The notes under the pieces were generated by a model. It had not been told where the DNA came from. It ran no database searches and worked only from the letters and a program-made list of their open reading frames with translations. A stretch of DNA of 64,000 bases from Linnemannia elongata (taxonomy: Eukaryota; Mortierellomycota; Mortierellomycetes; Mortierellales; Mortierellaceae): the NCBI GenBank assembly GCA_036320915.1, contig JAXBDG010000021.1, positions 620,001-684,000 on the forward strand, written 5' to 3'. Each line of letters opens with the position of its first letter. Positions within the stretch are counted from its first letter, which is position 1. A program made the translations under genes and the position numbers. Of the stretch, positions 49,036-61,654 are shown piece after piece.

Positions 49036-50731
49036 ATGTCGTTCATAGTCAAACATCTAAAACTGGACCACTTTGAGCCCGACAGGATCGTGACCTCGAA
49101 CCTGGTCCGCCCCCTCACATTGGCGATCCTCCGTGGACTTGTCTGTCTGTACACGCTAATTGTGATCGTCTCTGTCTGGGTCACCGCCGAAAGTGCTTCG
49201 GATTACTTGAAGTTCTTTACCAACTTGACCTATTTTGGCCTTGTCGTCTACCTCGTCGTAAGTTTTTTGTGAAAGGTTTATGGTTGATGAGGGAGTTTAT
49301 GGTTAACGTTTATTTGTTATTTCGTGAGACGAGGGAATATGTGTTTTGCACATGCTTACACAGAGCACTTGGGTGGACAATCGTCTACAAGAAAACAGGG
49401 AGCACAGCGTTTCGATCTGGTAGTTCTTTTCTTCTTTCGTAATCACCTTTTCTTTCCTCCATGGCTGTTCTCTTGTTGTTATCAACGCTTCTATGTTTAT
49501 CTTTTTTTTTTCTCTCAAAACTGGCGCCAATTGTTTCGAGAGTAGTGTGTATCTTCACAAGGGTATATTGTCATTACAAAGAAAGAAAAGGAGATGTCTC
49601 GCGCCACGAACAGCTGTTAGTCCGCTACAGAAAATGTTTCTCTCTCCCACTTTCTCTCCCACTTTCGCATTCTGCTCTCACCCTTCGATCTCACTCCTCC
49701 ATTCTCATCACACGAGCGAGGATTTTTTTTGAACAACCGCAACGGAAATTGATTCGAGAGCATTGGCATTCAGCATTAGCAGGAAGTGGGTTGACCGAAA
49801 TGATATGTATCAGCATAATCATTCGATTTACCTGCTCCCATTATCTTTCCCCTCATTTCTCGCTCCTTACTTTTACGCATGTACACAGATACCGCTCTTT
49901 CTATGCTTTCTATATCATTCCACCCCCTGGAGCCTGGCCGGAACCGGACTCTACTTCTCATAGTCATTGCTCAATTCTCACATGTGCGTACCAAAACATC
50001 TGACACCTTTGTCTTGTTCTTTCCCTTTCTTCTTCCTTCTCGAATATACATCCATTCAACCTTAGTGCTCAACGATCTGGTCAATTAACTACCTCCGCCA
50101 ACCCCTCACCGCTCGGGCGACATGGCTCAAATCTGGCTCCCCCTGGTGGGGCTACGCCCACTGGCTCCTCTACTCGACCGTCGTTACCTACCACTTCATC
50201 GTCCCCCTCGTCTACTGGTCCATGCTCAACGTCGGCGCCCATATGACCACCCTCGGTCACTGGCAGAACTATTCCGTCCATGCTATCGATGGTGTCTTTG
50301 CTCTCTTTGAACTCATCTTCAACAGACATTTCCTGCAGCCGAGACATTCGTTTGTGGTGGCGGCTGTCATGGTGTTGTATATGCTGTTGACATTTGTGGT
50401 TAGGAAGACAAAGGGCGAATGGGTCTACCCGTTCTTGGATTGGGATCAGGGGGCTATCTGTGTGGCGTATTATTTGGGAATTGCGGTGGGATTGTTTGTT
50501 ATTTATTTCATGTTGTTGGTGGTGCACAAGTTGCGGAACCGATGGTTGGCAAGACGGTGCGCGGTTGTGAATGAAGGGTTGGAGTTGGAGGCTGAGGCAA
50601 GGGTGGATCATGGAGGAAGACGTATTCAACCCGAGGGGGATGATGTTGGTGGTTATTATGACAACCAGAGTGATATGACCCTAGAGGAGGGTGGTGTCCG
50701 TAACTCCAAGAATGGCACCCAGACGTACTAG
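49036..50731 (+). CDS. FAR-17a/AIG1-like multi-pass membrane protein
   Basis: Two exons (49036-49257, 50066-50731) join in phase 0 to 295 residues, across an 808-bp intron. About six hydrophobic segments are visible. Features resembling the androgen-induced gene 1 family are a Thr-containing second segment (FFTNLTYFGLVVY, Thr62/Thr65), NYSVHAIDGVFALFE with His146, and GEWVYPFL near 178. In animal AIG1 and ADTRP one Thr and one His form the active site of an integral-membrane hydrolase of fatty acid esters of hydroxy fatty acids. Identification is from motif order, not a search, and the fungal substrate is unknown. The C-terminal about 60 residues are hydrophilic, acidic and Gly-rich. A short intermediate frame at 49.87-49.97 kb was considered as an exon but does not keep phase. 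Confidence 0.75.
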
Positions 50732-50734
50732 AGA

Positions 50735-50758
50735 CCCCCCCCCCCCCCCCCCCCCCCC
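50735..50758. repeat. Poly-C tract (C24) just after a stop codon
   Basis: Twenty-four C begin four bases after the stop codon of the AIG1-like gene, inside its 3' UTR; a second C run follows at about 50784. In RNA this would be a C-rich binding site for KH-type proteins, and in DNA the opposite strand could form a G-quadruplex. Confidence 0.9.
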
Positions 50759-51253
50759 TACTTTGTTTTTGCCTAGGCACGAACCCCCCCCCTATTTATG
50801 TACCAGTCATTGTCCATTGGTAGTCCTTGATTTTTTTTTTAACACATACCCCATACATTAAAAAAAAAATGCGAGCTTTTCTTGACCCTTTTTTCATTCA
50901 ACAGGTACTCTTTCTGAGATACATGCTATTACATCTGTAGAAGTAGGTAGCATCTCTGTTCATGTTTTAACCTAATTCTGGCATCTTTTGGTAGATGCAA
51001 CAGACGAGAGTTAGCCTGATCTCAAGATCAGACGAGTACAATGGTGATACTTCTAGATTGACTTTATTATCGTTTCAAAGGAAGGAAGGGGATTGATTCA
51101 AAAAATGGTGGCGTTGGGCGAAGAAGGGCTAAGGCAGAAGGGAAGAAAGAGACCGGAGTATGTATATGTGACATAAAAGTGGGAAATAATGCAATAAGGA
51201 GAGACTATGAGAACAAAAAGGAGGAGAATGAAAACGACGAAAGGGAGAGAATT
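50759..51253. other. Convergent 3' region of AIG1-like and NF-YA genes
   Basis: Short A and T runs. TTTATT at about 51063-51068 (AATAAA on the minus strand) may be the poly-A signal of the NF-YA gene. No coding sequence was seen. Confidence 0.5.
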
Positions 51254-53370
51254 CTAAACGTACTGCTGAGGGTAATGCTGTTGTTGCTGCTGCGGTGGTG
51301 GACGTTTGTACTGTTGTTGTTGAAGTTGCTGTTGTTGCTGTTGGAGCTCATCATGCTGAGACTGTTGACGCTGATGCTGAGCCTGGAAGGACGCGTATCC
51401 TGTTGTATAGTCTGGCTGCTGTTGTGGGATATGTTGATGGTTTGGAATACCCTGCTGTTGTGAAGATGGTTGTGGTGGGTAGTGGCCATTATTGATATGG
51501 ATATGGGCGGCATTGGGATTGGCGGGGCTGGTGGCCTTAACCTTATTCATCTGCCCGCTATTCCCTTGAGCGAGTTGCTGCTGCTGTTGCTGATGGTGTT
51601 GTTGTTGGTGAGTATGGTTCCCACTACCTGGTACTGCTCCTACTACTCCTATTGCTGAGACGCCCTCCTGCATACGACCCTGACCCTGACCATGATGCCC
51701 TTGTCCCTGAATATTGTGATGGTGGTTGTGGCTCTCGGGCTGACCACTTCCGGCGGAAGGAGAGGCAGAGGCGGAGGGAGAGGCAAGGGAGGAAGGGGAG
51801 GGGTGTTGTCCTAACTTGGCTTCCTGTTCGTCAAGAGCAGCGATCTCGGCGGCCGTCAGAAATCGTCCTCCTGGTCCACGTGGGCGTCTCATCGCATGTT
51901 TGTGGCGCGATTCGTGGAGATACTTTTTGGTTTAATTTTTTTTTTGTTGTTTGGTGAGAAAAAAAAAAAAAAAAGTGAGAGAAGAGGGAAAAAGAAATTG
52001 GTGAGGAAAAACGAAGAGAAAAGGGCATGTTCAAGAAAAGAAGAGGATGCAAGAGGGAGCAGTGAGAGGAGGAGTGAAAGGGGCGGGTAACCCCATCACA
52101 GATCTCACTTCTCCCTTGATGCGTTTGATAAAAAAAGAAGGGTGAAGAAACGAAAAACGTGCAGCAGGTACGTCTTGTCGTTGCGGCCTTTTTTTTCTTT
52201 CTTGCATTCTTTCTTTCTTACCTTGCGTCCCCGTTGGAGTAATCGGTTCTCCGCCTCAAGGTTTGCTCGGGCGGCTCTTCGCTTTAGAATCCGATGGTAC
52301 TGATAAAATACCGAGTTTTGTTATGCGAGGTACAAAGGAAATTGAAGAACAAAGAAAGGGGGGGCCGTGAGTAAGTAAGGCGGTCGTTGAGTGGTTTTTG
52401 TGTTTATGTGAATGAAGAGAAAAACGGGAGCCAGGATCATCATCCATGCCCCCCTTTCTTTGTTCCCTCAGTCAGTGCATCTAGTGCGACGTTATTGTGC
52501 CATAATCCAGCCTCTCATAGGTCAACCAGACCCCACGCAGACCAATCATTTTGTGGTAGTCATTCTCTCTTTCCGTCTTCTTTTTTTGTCCAGGGTCGCG
52601 TCCCAGAAAACAAATGGCTGACATCGAGAAAAAAAAATAAAGGGGGGAGTAAGGGGGGTTAAAAAGAAACGAGGACGAATCCTGAAAGGAAAGCCTATGT
52701 CGCCGAATGTTCCGTTGGTTGTTGAAGATGGTGAACGAGAAGCAAGGAAGAGGGAGAGAGACACGGCATGGACGAGAGGGCACCGCAAATATCCAGCTGA
52801 AAGGAACATATGTTTACTCGAAAGCAGGACCCAGACAGGCAAAAAAAGAAAAAATAGGCCATGGTTCCATCCACCAGGGTCCATTAGAAAGAGGGATCTA
52901 ATTAGGTACATATCCTAGTCAAGACTCACCTGCTTGGCGTTGACATATAGAGGCTCTTCCGGTTCTTCTGGTCGAGGAGCAGCCACCTGCCCGAGGACAT
53001 AGCCCGGAGGCATCATACTCTATGTAATCAACCCCAACCAAAACGAGCAAACAGAAGAGAGAAGACATCCAGTCAATGTCAATGGTACTTTCTCAAAACT
53101 GGTAACGACCATGAGGGCTGCAACCCTGTTGATCACATAGTTTCATAGTCGGACAAAGCGAACTGTAGTCAAGGAGGTAATACTCGGATTCTTTACAGGG
53201 TCGACGACAATAACGCCAGGGTAGGCGCCGGCGAGGTGTTCAAAGTGGTGCATGGCAGGTCTGCCATCGACATGGCGAGGAGAAGAGGTTGACATGTGTG
53301 CTTGTGGCGATGTTGAAGTGTTGATGTGTTCTGGACGAGTGGGCGAGGTTTGTTTTGAACTTTGGGTCAT
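51254..53370 (-). CDS. HAP2: CCAAT-binding factor subunit NF-YA / HAP2
   Basis: Four exons (53370-53197, 53019-52930, 52299-52222, 51922-51254), all joined in phase 0, give 336 residues. The NF-YA core is complete across three exons. The subunit-binding helix is EEPLYVNAKQYHRILKRRAA with RANLEAENRLLQRGRK (about 79-114). The DNA-contacting segment is YLHESRHKHAMRRPRGPGGR (115-134), with the His/Arg residues that read CCAAT. NF-YA joins the histone-fold NF-YB/NF-YC dimer in the nucleus to bind CCAAT boxes. The C-terminal 180 residues are Gln-, Ser- and His-rich, suggesting a transactivation domain, as in animal NF-YA, where it lies at the N-terminus. Fungal HAP2 proteins commonly have the core in the first half, as here. 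Confidence 0.93.
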
Positions 53371-54184
53371 TGTGCGTGAGAAGGTAGAGGCGAAAAGAGA
53401 AAGGGGGTGATGCAGAGTAGTAAGGTTATTCTGATTGACTTTGTGATGAGGGCAGTGGTAATGAGGAAAGGAATGAGTGAAAAGTCTGAAGGGTGGTCAG
53501 TGTGTCGGGAGGAGTAAGAAAGTCACCGAGGAAAGGGCCAAAGGAGGAAGGAGGAACAAGAAGGAAGAGGAGGAGGAGGAGGAGGGGGAGGAGGAGGAAG
53601 TGAGACCGAGGAGGGCGAGCAACGAAAAAAAAGAAAGAGGAGAAGAAGAAAGAAAAAGAAAGAGAAGAGAAGAACAAAAAAAAGGCGAGGGAGTACAAAA
53701 GGGAATTATATAGCCAAACAAGAAAGCTGGTTTTGGAAGAAAGGGCTTCTTGTTGTTTGTCTGTGGGCTTGTTGCACACAACTGACAACTTACAATTGAC
53801 AGAAAGAACCACGGACTGATCTACCTCGTACACCGTCAATCTTCAACCGTCAATAAAGGAGTACCCTCTGTCATTGTCATCCCCCTTCCCATCTTTGCTC
53901 ACTAGACCACCGTTCCTCCAATCTCTTTCCTCTCTATTATCCTATTCTCACCCTTCGTCTCTCCTATTCTTACCTCATGTCCCTCATGTCAATGCTGATG
54001 GTGATGCCGATGATGCCGATGGGAAGAAGAACAAGAGCAAAAAGGAAAGAACCTGTCTTTGGAAAGATCCATGGTTCAGGCTCAAGAGCACAAGGTGACA
54101 ACGTACAGACACGCAAGGGTGATTGAGAGAACTGCTTCCTGTCTTGTGCTCCCTCTCCCATCCTTTTAAACCCAATCTCATCTA

Positions 54185-54185
<1 letters not shown>

Positions 54186-54218
<33 letters not shown>
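54186..54218. repeat. Poly-A tract (A33)
   Basis: Thirty-three A in intergenic DNA. Confidence 0.9.
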
Positions 54219-54219
<1 letters not shown>

Positions 54220-55949
54220 CAAAGAAGAAATACAACAAACACTGTCATAGAGGATCCTCAGAAGGCCCCACACAAAAGAGCTACTTGACAGTCTACATGT
54301 GAACATGTGATAAGGGATTTTGGCACTAGATCCCCCTTGGTCCTTTCGTCCCATCATCATCTTCCCATCATCTCCATCTGTCACTTTGGGCTATGTTATA
54401 ACGTCTACCTTGAGGGCGTTCGGCATGTAGATGGATGGAGAGGGAAAGGAAGGAGTAAAGGAGAGAGATCTAAAGGATTTGTTGTCCCATCCCTTGCTTT
54501 TTCCCGCCGCCGCTCTTTTTTCTTCTCCTTCTCCTTGATCTTGAACACTGGAAGCAAAGGCTAAGAAAATACAAGGCGGAACGGACCATCAAAACCCTCA
54601 TTGATATAACACTCTCTCGGTCTTCCATCGCTAGCCAATGGCTCTGCTCGTTTAATTTGGTGGCGTACTTTCTTAACGGTCTCACTTACTGATTGATTTT
54701 TTTTGTTTGTTCTGGCAAAGAGTGGTTAAAAACAAAACAAGGCATGTCTCGCGCTCGTGCTCAATCTATCTTCCTTCTTTCGATCACATACGTTGACTCC
54801 CACACTTCATCTCATCACTCACAGACGCATATCTTCCCTTTTTCTTCAACATTCCTTCGTCCTTCGAATCTCCTTTTTGGCGATATAAGACATCATCCAG
54901 CTTTCACAAGTCATTTCTGCATACGGCTTAGACAGCAATACCTCTGAAACGATCAAAGCTTTCCATAAACCACACTTCCAAGCATCTCATCCACCCTTCA
55001 ACGATCAAACTCATTTTATTGACACAATGTGACCCCTACCCCTCATCCTACGTTCATTAACCCACACAAGCACCCAGGCTTAAGGTACGAGAGAAAGTAT
55101 GTAGTCGTCATTACGTATATTTGATCGTCCCTGTTCCGCTCATTTTGATCGAACAGTCCTCATTAAATATAAGAGCGCATACAAGGCAGGGCCTTTCTTT
55201 ATAATAGGTCCCTCTGGTCCTCCCTGAATGGTTGGGGTAATGATTGGATGTCAAGCGTGCCCGTGCACGGCTACCAAAGGTCCCACGCCTGGTCCTATGG
55301 CAATTAACCTTACACAGATACTTTGTTGTTTGTTTTGCTCTCTCGCTTGGTTCTCCGTTCCTGTCATCTCTTCTCATCCATTAGTACTTTGTTTTGGTGG
55401 GTTGATGGGTTGGGTGGGTGGATCATGGTCTGGGCTTGACTAGTCCCTTTTTTTTTTACTTTCCGTCATCTTCCTACCCTTCTTTGTTGTACTCCCCTCA
55501 TTCCTCCCCAATTGTTTTCTATCCACTTTGGATACTCCTGGCAAGGTATCCGTCCTAAGGGAAAAAATGCTCAACATTCAACATTCATGCCATGAATGAT
55601 TGTTGGTGAAGGATGTTGGAACAAGAGCAAGCAAGGAATCAGCTAGTCCTTCCCGCTTTCCTTTCTTTTCCCTTTTCTTTGCCCCCTGGTGTGACAGAGC
55701 ATGGAAGCCTGACTATTTGTTTGTTGTGTTTTTGTCGATGTCGCCTCGCCTGCATGAATTAACAAAGAGAAAAATGACTCGGCTCTCTTCTCTTTTTGTC
55801 TCTTCCCCCCAACTCAATCCAATCCAACCCTATCCTATCCTTCACCCAACCCGGCTCGCATAAAAACATATCGATAAATAAATGCCTTGCCTTGCCTTGT
55901 GTTCCTAGAAAGAAGTAAGTGAGCGGACAAGATAAACAAATCAGGGCCA

Positions 55950-56000
55950 AATCAACAATCCTTTCGAAATCAACAATCCATTCGAAATCAACAACCCACT
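55950..56000. repeat. 18-bp tandem repeat, about 2.7 copies
   Basis: The unit AATCAACAATCCNTTCGA occurs at 55950-55967 and 55968-55985 with one difference, then partially from 55986. It is a local duplication without evident function. Confidence 0.85.
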
Positions 56001-56371
56001 TGTAATGAGCGCAAATGTCAACAAAACAATACGGGAAATGACCCAACGGAGATGACAATTGGATACGGTTGCCAGATTGGGTCGAGCGATAAAGAAAATG
56101 AAGAGAAAAGCAAAAAGTCTGTAACGGAAGGAAAACATACAGAGAGATAGAAAGAAAACGGCGCACTCCCTGATGTCGCTTAAACTTGCAAAGGCAGGAT
56201 TCGAGTTGGAAATCGTTAACTATTATGGCGATGAGGAAGGTCTCCAGCTAAGCATTTTGGTAGTGTGGATATGCACATTGGCATTGGGTCTCTCCTTCCT
56301 CTCTCCCCCCATCCTGGTCTAGTTTTCGGTCCCGGTCCTCAGTTCCCAAGTCAGTGCATCATCGCACTCCC

Positions 56372-56379
56372 TTTAAATA
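56372..56379 (+). promoter_or_regulatory. TATA-like element before a C/T-rich leader
   Basis: TTTAAATA is followed within about 20 bases by a C/T-rich stretch that continues to the ATG at 57320. The order (TATA-like, then pyrimidine-rich leader) repeats what is seen at 8424 and 46086. Confidence 0.35.
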
Positions 56380-56389
56380 GCCACGACGC

Positions 56390-57319
56390 TCTTTTTTTCT
56401 CTCTTTGACTTGTAACTGCTTCCGGTCATCTCCCTACCTCACTTCACTTTCAATTCCATTCTTTGCTCCCCCTTTTTTTTGTTGCGTGAAGCATTGTCGT
56501 CGTTATCCTCGCTGTTGATGCCGTTAACACACTCCCCCTTTTACTCTCCTGCATTATTACTGACACTCTTCATTCCACTCCAGTATTTCTTTGTTGTCTC
56601 TCTTCTCCCACTTCTCCCTCCTTTCCCGCTCTCGCTCTCGTAATACTATTACCTTCCATTCATTGACAATTGACATATATATTTCAATTCTTTTCTTATT
56701 TCGCAACGCTCTCCCTTTTGCCTGCTTCCCACTCATTCAATTACCCTTCCCCCTCCTCTTCCCGAGGCTGTTAATAAATCAAGGTCCCTTGAACGGCTAC
56801 TTAGTTCGCTCCAGTGTTCTTGTTCTCCGTTTCCTTTCCCCTCGGGCCTTCTCACGACATTGCGCTATTCTTTTCTTTTTCCCTTCTTAAATCAATCGTG
56901 CTTCACCTTTCATTTTACTTCTACTTCTTTCTCCAACCTTGTCTTCTCTCTCTCTCCTTTCTCCTTTTACTCCTGTTTATTTATTCAACCCTCTCGCACA
57001 CGAGTGCACAGCTTTCTTCATTCTGAACACTTCCCTCCATTCCTCACACCACCACCCTCACCCATCCTTCTACTCATTTGTTTTCTCATTCAACCCACAA
57101 GCGACTTAATCTTTTTTTCTACCTTACCGATACTCTCTATACCCCCCTTTCATTCTTCGCCCACTCCTACGAAACGCAACAAGCACAACCTTGTCCACAC
57201 CAAAGTTCATATAGCCCCCTTGCCAAGAAAAAAATACCCCGAGGACCATTGCCCTGCCACGCGTCTACATATCTCATTTACCCTTCCCCATACACACATA
57301 TACATATACACGCGATACG
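56390..57319 (+). other. C/T-rich leader of the 680-residue gene
   Basis: About 900 bases of strongly pyrimidine-rich sequence end at the start codon. Frames here are Ser/Phe/Leu/Pro-rich by composition. A 5' UTR intron may lie inside. Confidence 0.45.
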
Positions 57320-60116
57320 ATGCTTAATTCTGCAGTGTCAGACTTCTCGGCCAAGATGTCTAAGCACTTCCACAGCAACTCAGTCGTGCCATTGTCAGAA
57401 GCAAACCTAAGCAGACATACACTTCAGGTAAAGAACAAAAACGCACATCATCTTATCCTCACTCTCTCCGAAGTACTTCTCGAACGAAAAGTGCAATTCA
57501 ACCAAAAAGGGACAAAGCAGCAATTTTTTTTTGTTCTCGTGCCTATGTTCCATCGTGTGGTCGGTCACCGTTTCTCTGTCTTTCTTTGGGTTGTCTTCCG
57601 CCTAGTGTTTTTTTTGACTTGGGACTCACTTTTACAAAAGAGGGTCGAACTGGACCCTGTCGTTCATGCGCATACCTCTATCCTTTTTTTTATTCATCCA
57701 CTTCCCGTTTGTACACCTCCTTTCCTCACCAATCGACAAACACCCTCCCTTTACACCCCTCCCGTTCACACACAAATACAGACAAGACATACAAATCCGA
57801 TTACCCGCGGCAGGACCCCCATGAACGTTCAATTGCACCCCTCCCCGTCCGTTCATCAACGCTTGCTAAAAAAAAACCTCATTTCCACCCTAAAGAAAAA
57901 GGGAAAAAGGAAGGCTCTCGAAAGCCGTTGAACAAGTTCAGCTCTGTTTTTTCTTATTCCCTTCAAACTCTCGAGCTCTTGGCTTCTATCTTCATGTGCT
58001 TGTCACTTGTCCGTCTTCCCGGGCCACTGTAACTTGGCCCCGACCCTGACACCCAGGGGAGACCCTGCTTTTTCGCATTTCACCCTTGATCTCCTTCATT
58101 GAGAATCTTAATTTACGCTTTTACTCAAATATTTGTTTCCCATTACCTTTTTTTTATCCTTTCGTTTCGGGATGAAAATAGAGCCCAGCTTCAAGAGAGG
58201 CCAAGCTGAGGCACATCCTTGTCTACGTCGACCTTCAGCGGGAGCTCATCGCACTAGCGGAAGAGGAAGAACACAACAGTGCAAGACTCCACCCTCACCA
58301 CCAACAGCATAGAACCGTCAGAGAGAAGAAATCTGCTACCCTTAGTGTGAAGACGAACGATTTAGCACATCCGAATGGGGAAGAGGAAGGAGTATTCACT
58401 ACTGTCGTCGAAAGCAGAAATAGTCGAGGACTCTGGCACAATAATAATAACACACAACCCAAGAGGTCTGATCTCGCCATCTTGTTACACAACTCGACAA
58501 GACACGAGCAACCACATGCGTCCTCCACCCCACAACAAACGCACGAGCGACAACTTCAAGAACAACTACAACTCTTCCAACCACAACATCATCAACAACA
58601 AAACAAACATCATCAGCCCTCAGTATCGCCATCCCCTATTCCACTAAGGCATCACGATAGCGCCGTCGAATCTCTCCGACAACAACGTCAACATCACCAA
58701 CAACAGCAGGAGCGCAACACCCGCCAGACAGACGCACTGGACCCCAGTCTCGCCCTCCCTCGAGCTCTCCCAAGGCACAGAATCCCCGAGTACCGCGACT
58801 CGTACCTCTCTGCAGACTTGGACGCAGAGTGGCAGATCATTGACGATGTGGGACCCGACAGTCCAACAATCCCCAACAGCCACTATCCAGCGTTTGAGTT
58901 TGCGCCGGGTCACAACGAGTCGCGCCACGCCTTGCCTATTCACACTTCCTCCAAATCAGCGGAGCGCCCCATCCAATATCGCCGGCGGGAGGAATCTGCA
59001 GAGGAAGTTGCACTTCAAAGACAGCCTCTGCAGAGACAGACGTCGTTCGAGAAGGAGAAGAAGGCGGGTCGATTTGGACGGTTTTCTCTGCCAGGGAAGA
59101 GCAAGCGGGCAAGCACTACTCATCGGCGCAAGGAGAGTTTACCAGAGATGAGCAAGGCTGCAGGGGGAGGGGAAGGTGCAGGCGAGGAGGGCGTTCAAGC
59201 TAGATCCTTTTCCATGTTGAGTAAGGACAAGGACAAGGACAACAAGGATCGTGTTCGATTCCAGGAGGGTACAGTCGCAGCAGTGGATGGTGTCGAGTCG
59301 ACCTTGAACCAATCTGCGTCGATGGTCAAGCGGAGGAGCAAGGTTCGTCAGTTGCTGAGCGAGATCTTCAAGAAGACTCCCAAGCAGCAACAACAAAGCC
59401 AGGTCATTTCAGCTCCATCTCCCGTCCGACGAGCCTACCCGGGCAGCGGGCATAATATCCTTGTCTCGGCCTCGATCACCCCTCAAGACCTCCCGCCGCG
59501 TGCAGGAACATCCTTATCCCATTATGCGCGCGAGAGCATGGTCGATCCATCATTGCAGCGGGAAATGTATCAGATTCAGACACCACCCCCAACTCAAGAG
59601 CATCTAATCCTTGCGGAAAACAACAACGACATCAACAACAACAACAACAACAACGATAATGACAATATCAACGGCAGTAACAAGGACAATAATGTCGATG
59701 ATGATGATGATAATGGTGCCGAAGCCCCGTTCCTGGGCCAGACCTCGCTGACTCCTCCACCTGCTACGTCGGTGTTACGGTACTCGACCTGCCGTCCGAT
59801 CAACTTGGACCAGATCCTGAGTTTCCATCAAGGCACTGCCGCCACAGAGGAAGTTCCTAACGAGCACAAGACAAGGCCGTCATCGAATCTCATGCCTATT
59901 GCTGGGGCCATCAAGGACCTGGTAACAGCAGCAGCAGGGTCGGGCAGTGCAACAGGATCCGGTACTGGCAGCAGTGACCCTTACACTTCACAGCGACGTC
60001 TGGTTGCTCTGACGCCTGAGCAGCCGGCAGACCTTGAGGGGGTGGGTTGTCGACCGAATACCTATGGAATGAACCGTGCCAACGATCTCGTCGTGCCATC
60101 CATGGCTACCGCCTAG
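57320..60116 (+). CDS. Disordered Gln/Asn-rich protein, unrecognised
   Basis: Two exons (57320-57427, 58182-60116) join in phase 0 to 680 residues. The junction is supported by continuous, ordered-looking sequence after it (SREAKLRHILVYVDLQREL), probably a helix of functional importance. The middle is rich in Gln, His and Asn (a run of Asn near 460). More ordered islands are LSADLDAEWQIIDDVGPDSP (about 150), KKAGRFGRFSLPGKSKRA and RRSKVRQLLSEIFKKTPKQ, the latter basic and helical. Several Ser residues next to Arg/Lys suggest kinase sites. No domain family is recognised, and the composition resembles fungal signalling or polarity scaffolds. An AATAAA seven bases after the stop is probably too close to be the poly-A signal. 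Confidence 0.75.
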
Positions 60117-60340
60117 CTTATGAATAAACCACGAAAGTGATTGAATAATAGGGTGTTTTTTTAGTGGCGCTGTCAATTAGATGTTGTGCAATAACAGAGG
60201 GTTTTGCGATCAAATCGAACGTTGGGCCATTCTCTCGTGGAAATAATCCTCTGTAGAGTCGCGACTGGCTGACCTTTCTGTTCCCATCACCTTTCGCCCG
60301 ACCAAAACCCACAGCAACCCAACAATCCAAGCAAGCGACG

Positions 60341-61513
60341 ATGAAGTTTTCCCACAAGGCATACCTGAAACCTCTGGCCCACGCAACCAAATACCCCACT
60401 GGACCTGTCAACGGCGTCTTCCTTGCAGAAACCAACTCGACCAACGTTATCGATGCAGTGCCCTTTTTCCACTTTTGGGGAGCCTTGACTCCCATGCTTG
60501 AAGTTGCCATGACCCAGGTACTCATTCAATCCGAAGAGAGAACGAAAAGGGCTATCTTTTTTTCCCAATCTGCCAGGAAACGGAGGAGGTCACGGATGCA
60601 ACAAGTCTCATCAGGAAGCAGGAGGACAGACAGACAGAGCGGTCGTTTGTTCAGGATAGACGCACTTTTCAACAGGAAACGATGAGGACCAATGTTGCTG
60701 CAGATGATGCTTCATCCTTGACGTTTGGAATCTGATGAGACTACGCTGATGACTGGTGCTGAGTTCACTACTCCCTACCGTCATTCGCACTTGGGGCTTC
60801 TACTCCTCACCGTTTTTTTTCTCACGCCATTCTCATGCTTATCCTAATGACTTTAATAGGTCGATTTGCACTGCAAAGCGAATGGACTCAGGATAATCGG
60901 ATACTACGAGGCGAATGAGAGACTTGAGGATGAGGCGTTGTCACTGGTCGGTCAGAAGATTGCTTCTCAGATCCATCATGTCAACCCTGAGGCATTCGCT
61001 GTCGTGGTAAGTTATGGAGGCTTAATTGAGTATTACTACAAGACGACACTGTAGCTGACAATTGGACTCGATGAACAATGTGGATGCTGATATTATCGCT
61101 TTTCCGGTACATTCTCTCTTTGCCCTTTATAGATCAAGAACAATAAGATCAACTCGGATGAAGTCGCCTTCTTGGTAATTACTTTTCTCGAGCAGAGTTC
61201 GGCCCCTGGACATGTATATGCTATCTTCGTGACTCTACTAGTTTTTTTTTTACCTACCACTCAAGTTTACTGACGAGTCTCTATTTCTTTGATCCTTTTC
61301 ATTGAGTAGCCTTACCAGTTCAAGGAGGGACAATGGCGCGTGAGCAAGGATGCTTTCACGGACAAGAATGCCGGATTCTCGTTGGAGAACAGCTCAAGCC
61401 CTACTGTGGTGGCCAAGGCCCTTCGCGGCGGATTAAGCGAGAAGCTTGCTGATTTCGATAACCACCTGGAGAACATTAAGGAGGACTGGTTGACCAACAA
61501 GGCCATTGTCTGA
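60341..61513 (+). CDS. ER membrane protein complex subunit EMC8/9
   Basis: Four exons (60341-60517, 60860-61006, 61133-61174, 61310-61513), all joined in phase 0, give 189 residues; human EMC8 and EMC9 have about 210. Conserved family features are the N-terminal KFSHKAYLKPLAHATKYPTG and VNGVFL, DAVPFFHFWGALTPMLEVA, then GYYEANERLED, and the C-terminal FDNHLENIKEDWLTN. The fold is an MPN-like domain without the metalloprotease JAMM residues. EMC inserts tail-anchored and multi-pass proteins into the ER membrane, and this subunit sits in the cytosolic cap. Baker's yeast lacks EMC8/9, so its presence fits a non-yeast fungus. The nearest neighbours are unrelated in function. Confidence 0.92.
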
Positions 61514-61599
61514 GATGTCTGTGGTAGATTGGTGAAGATTAGTATAATACAAAGTGATGAATCAATCTATTGACGGGAAGGGGGGCTGGTCGCGAACGT

Positions 61600-61654
<55 letters not shown>

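Larger units (their letters stand above)
53371..56371. other. Large divergent intergenic region
   Basis: From 53.39 to 53.72 kb the plus strand is strongly purine-rich, the leader of the minus-strand NF-YA gene. The rest holds an A33 run at 54186-54218, a short tandem repeat at 55950-56000 and mixed sequence. No gene is supported. Confidence 0.5.

Noticed and set aside
49870..49970. Possible middle exon of the AIG1-like gene
   Set aside because: The frame that looks protein-like does not match phase 0 of exon 1, whereas exon 1 to 50066 keeps phase and family-like sequence.
52546..52911. 121-codon minus-strand frame in the NF-YA gene
   Set aside because: It lies in an intron between two exons that join in phase to give the conserved NF-YA core.
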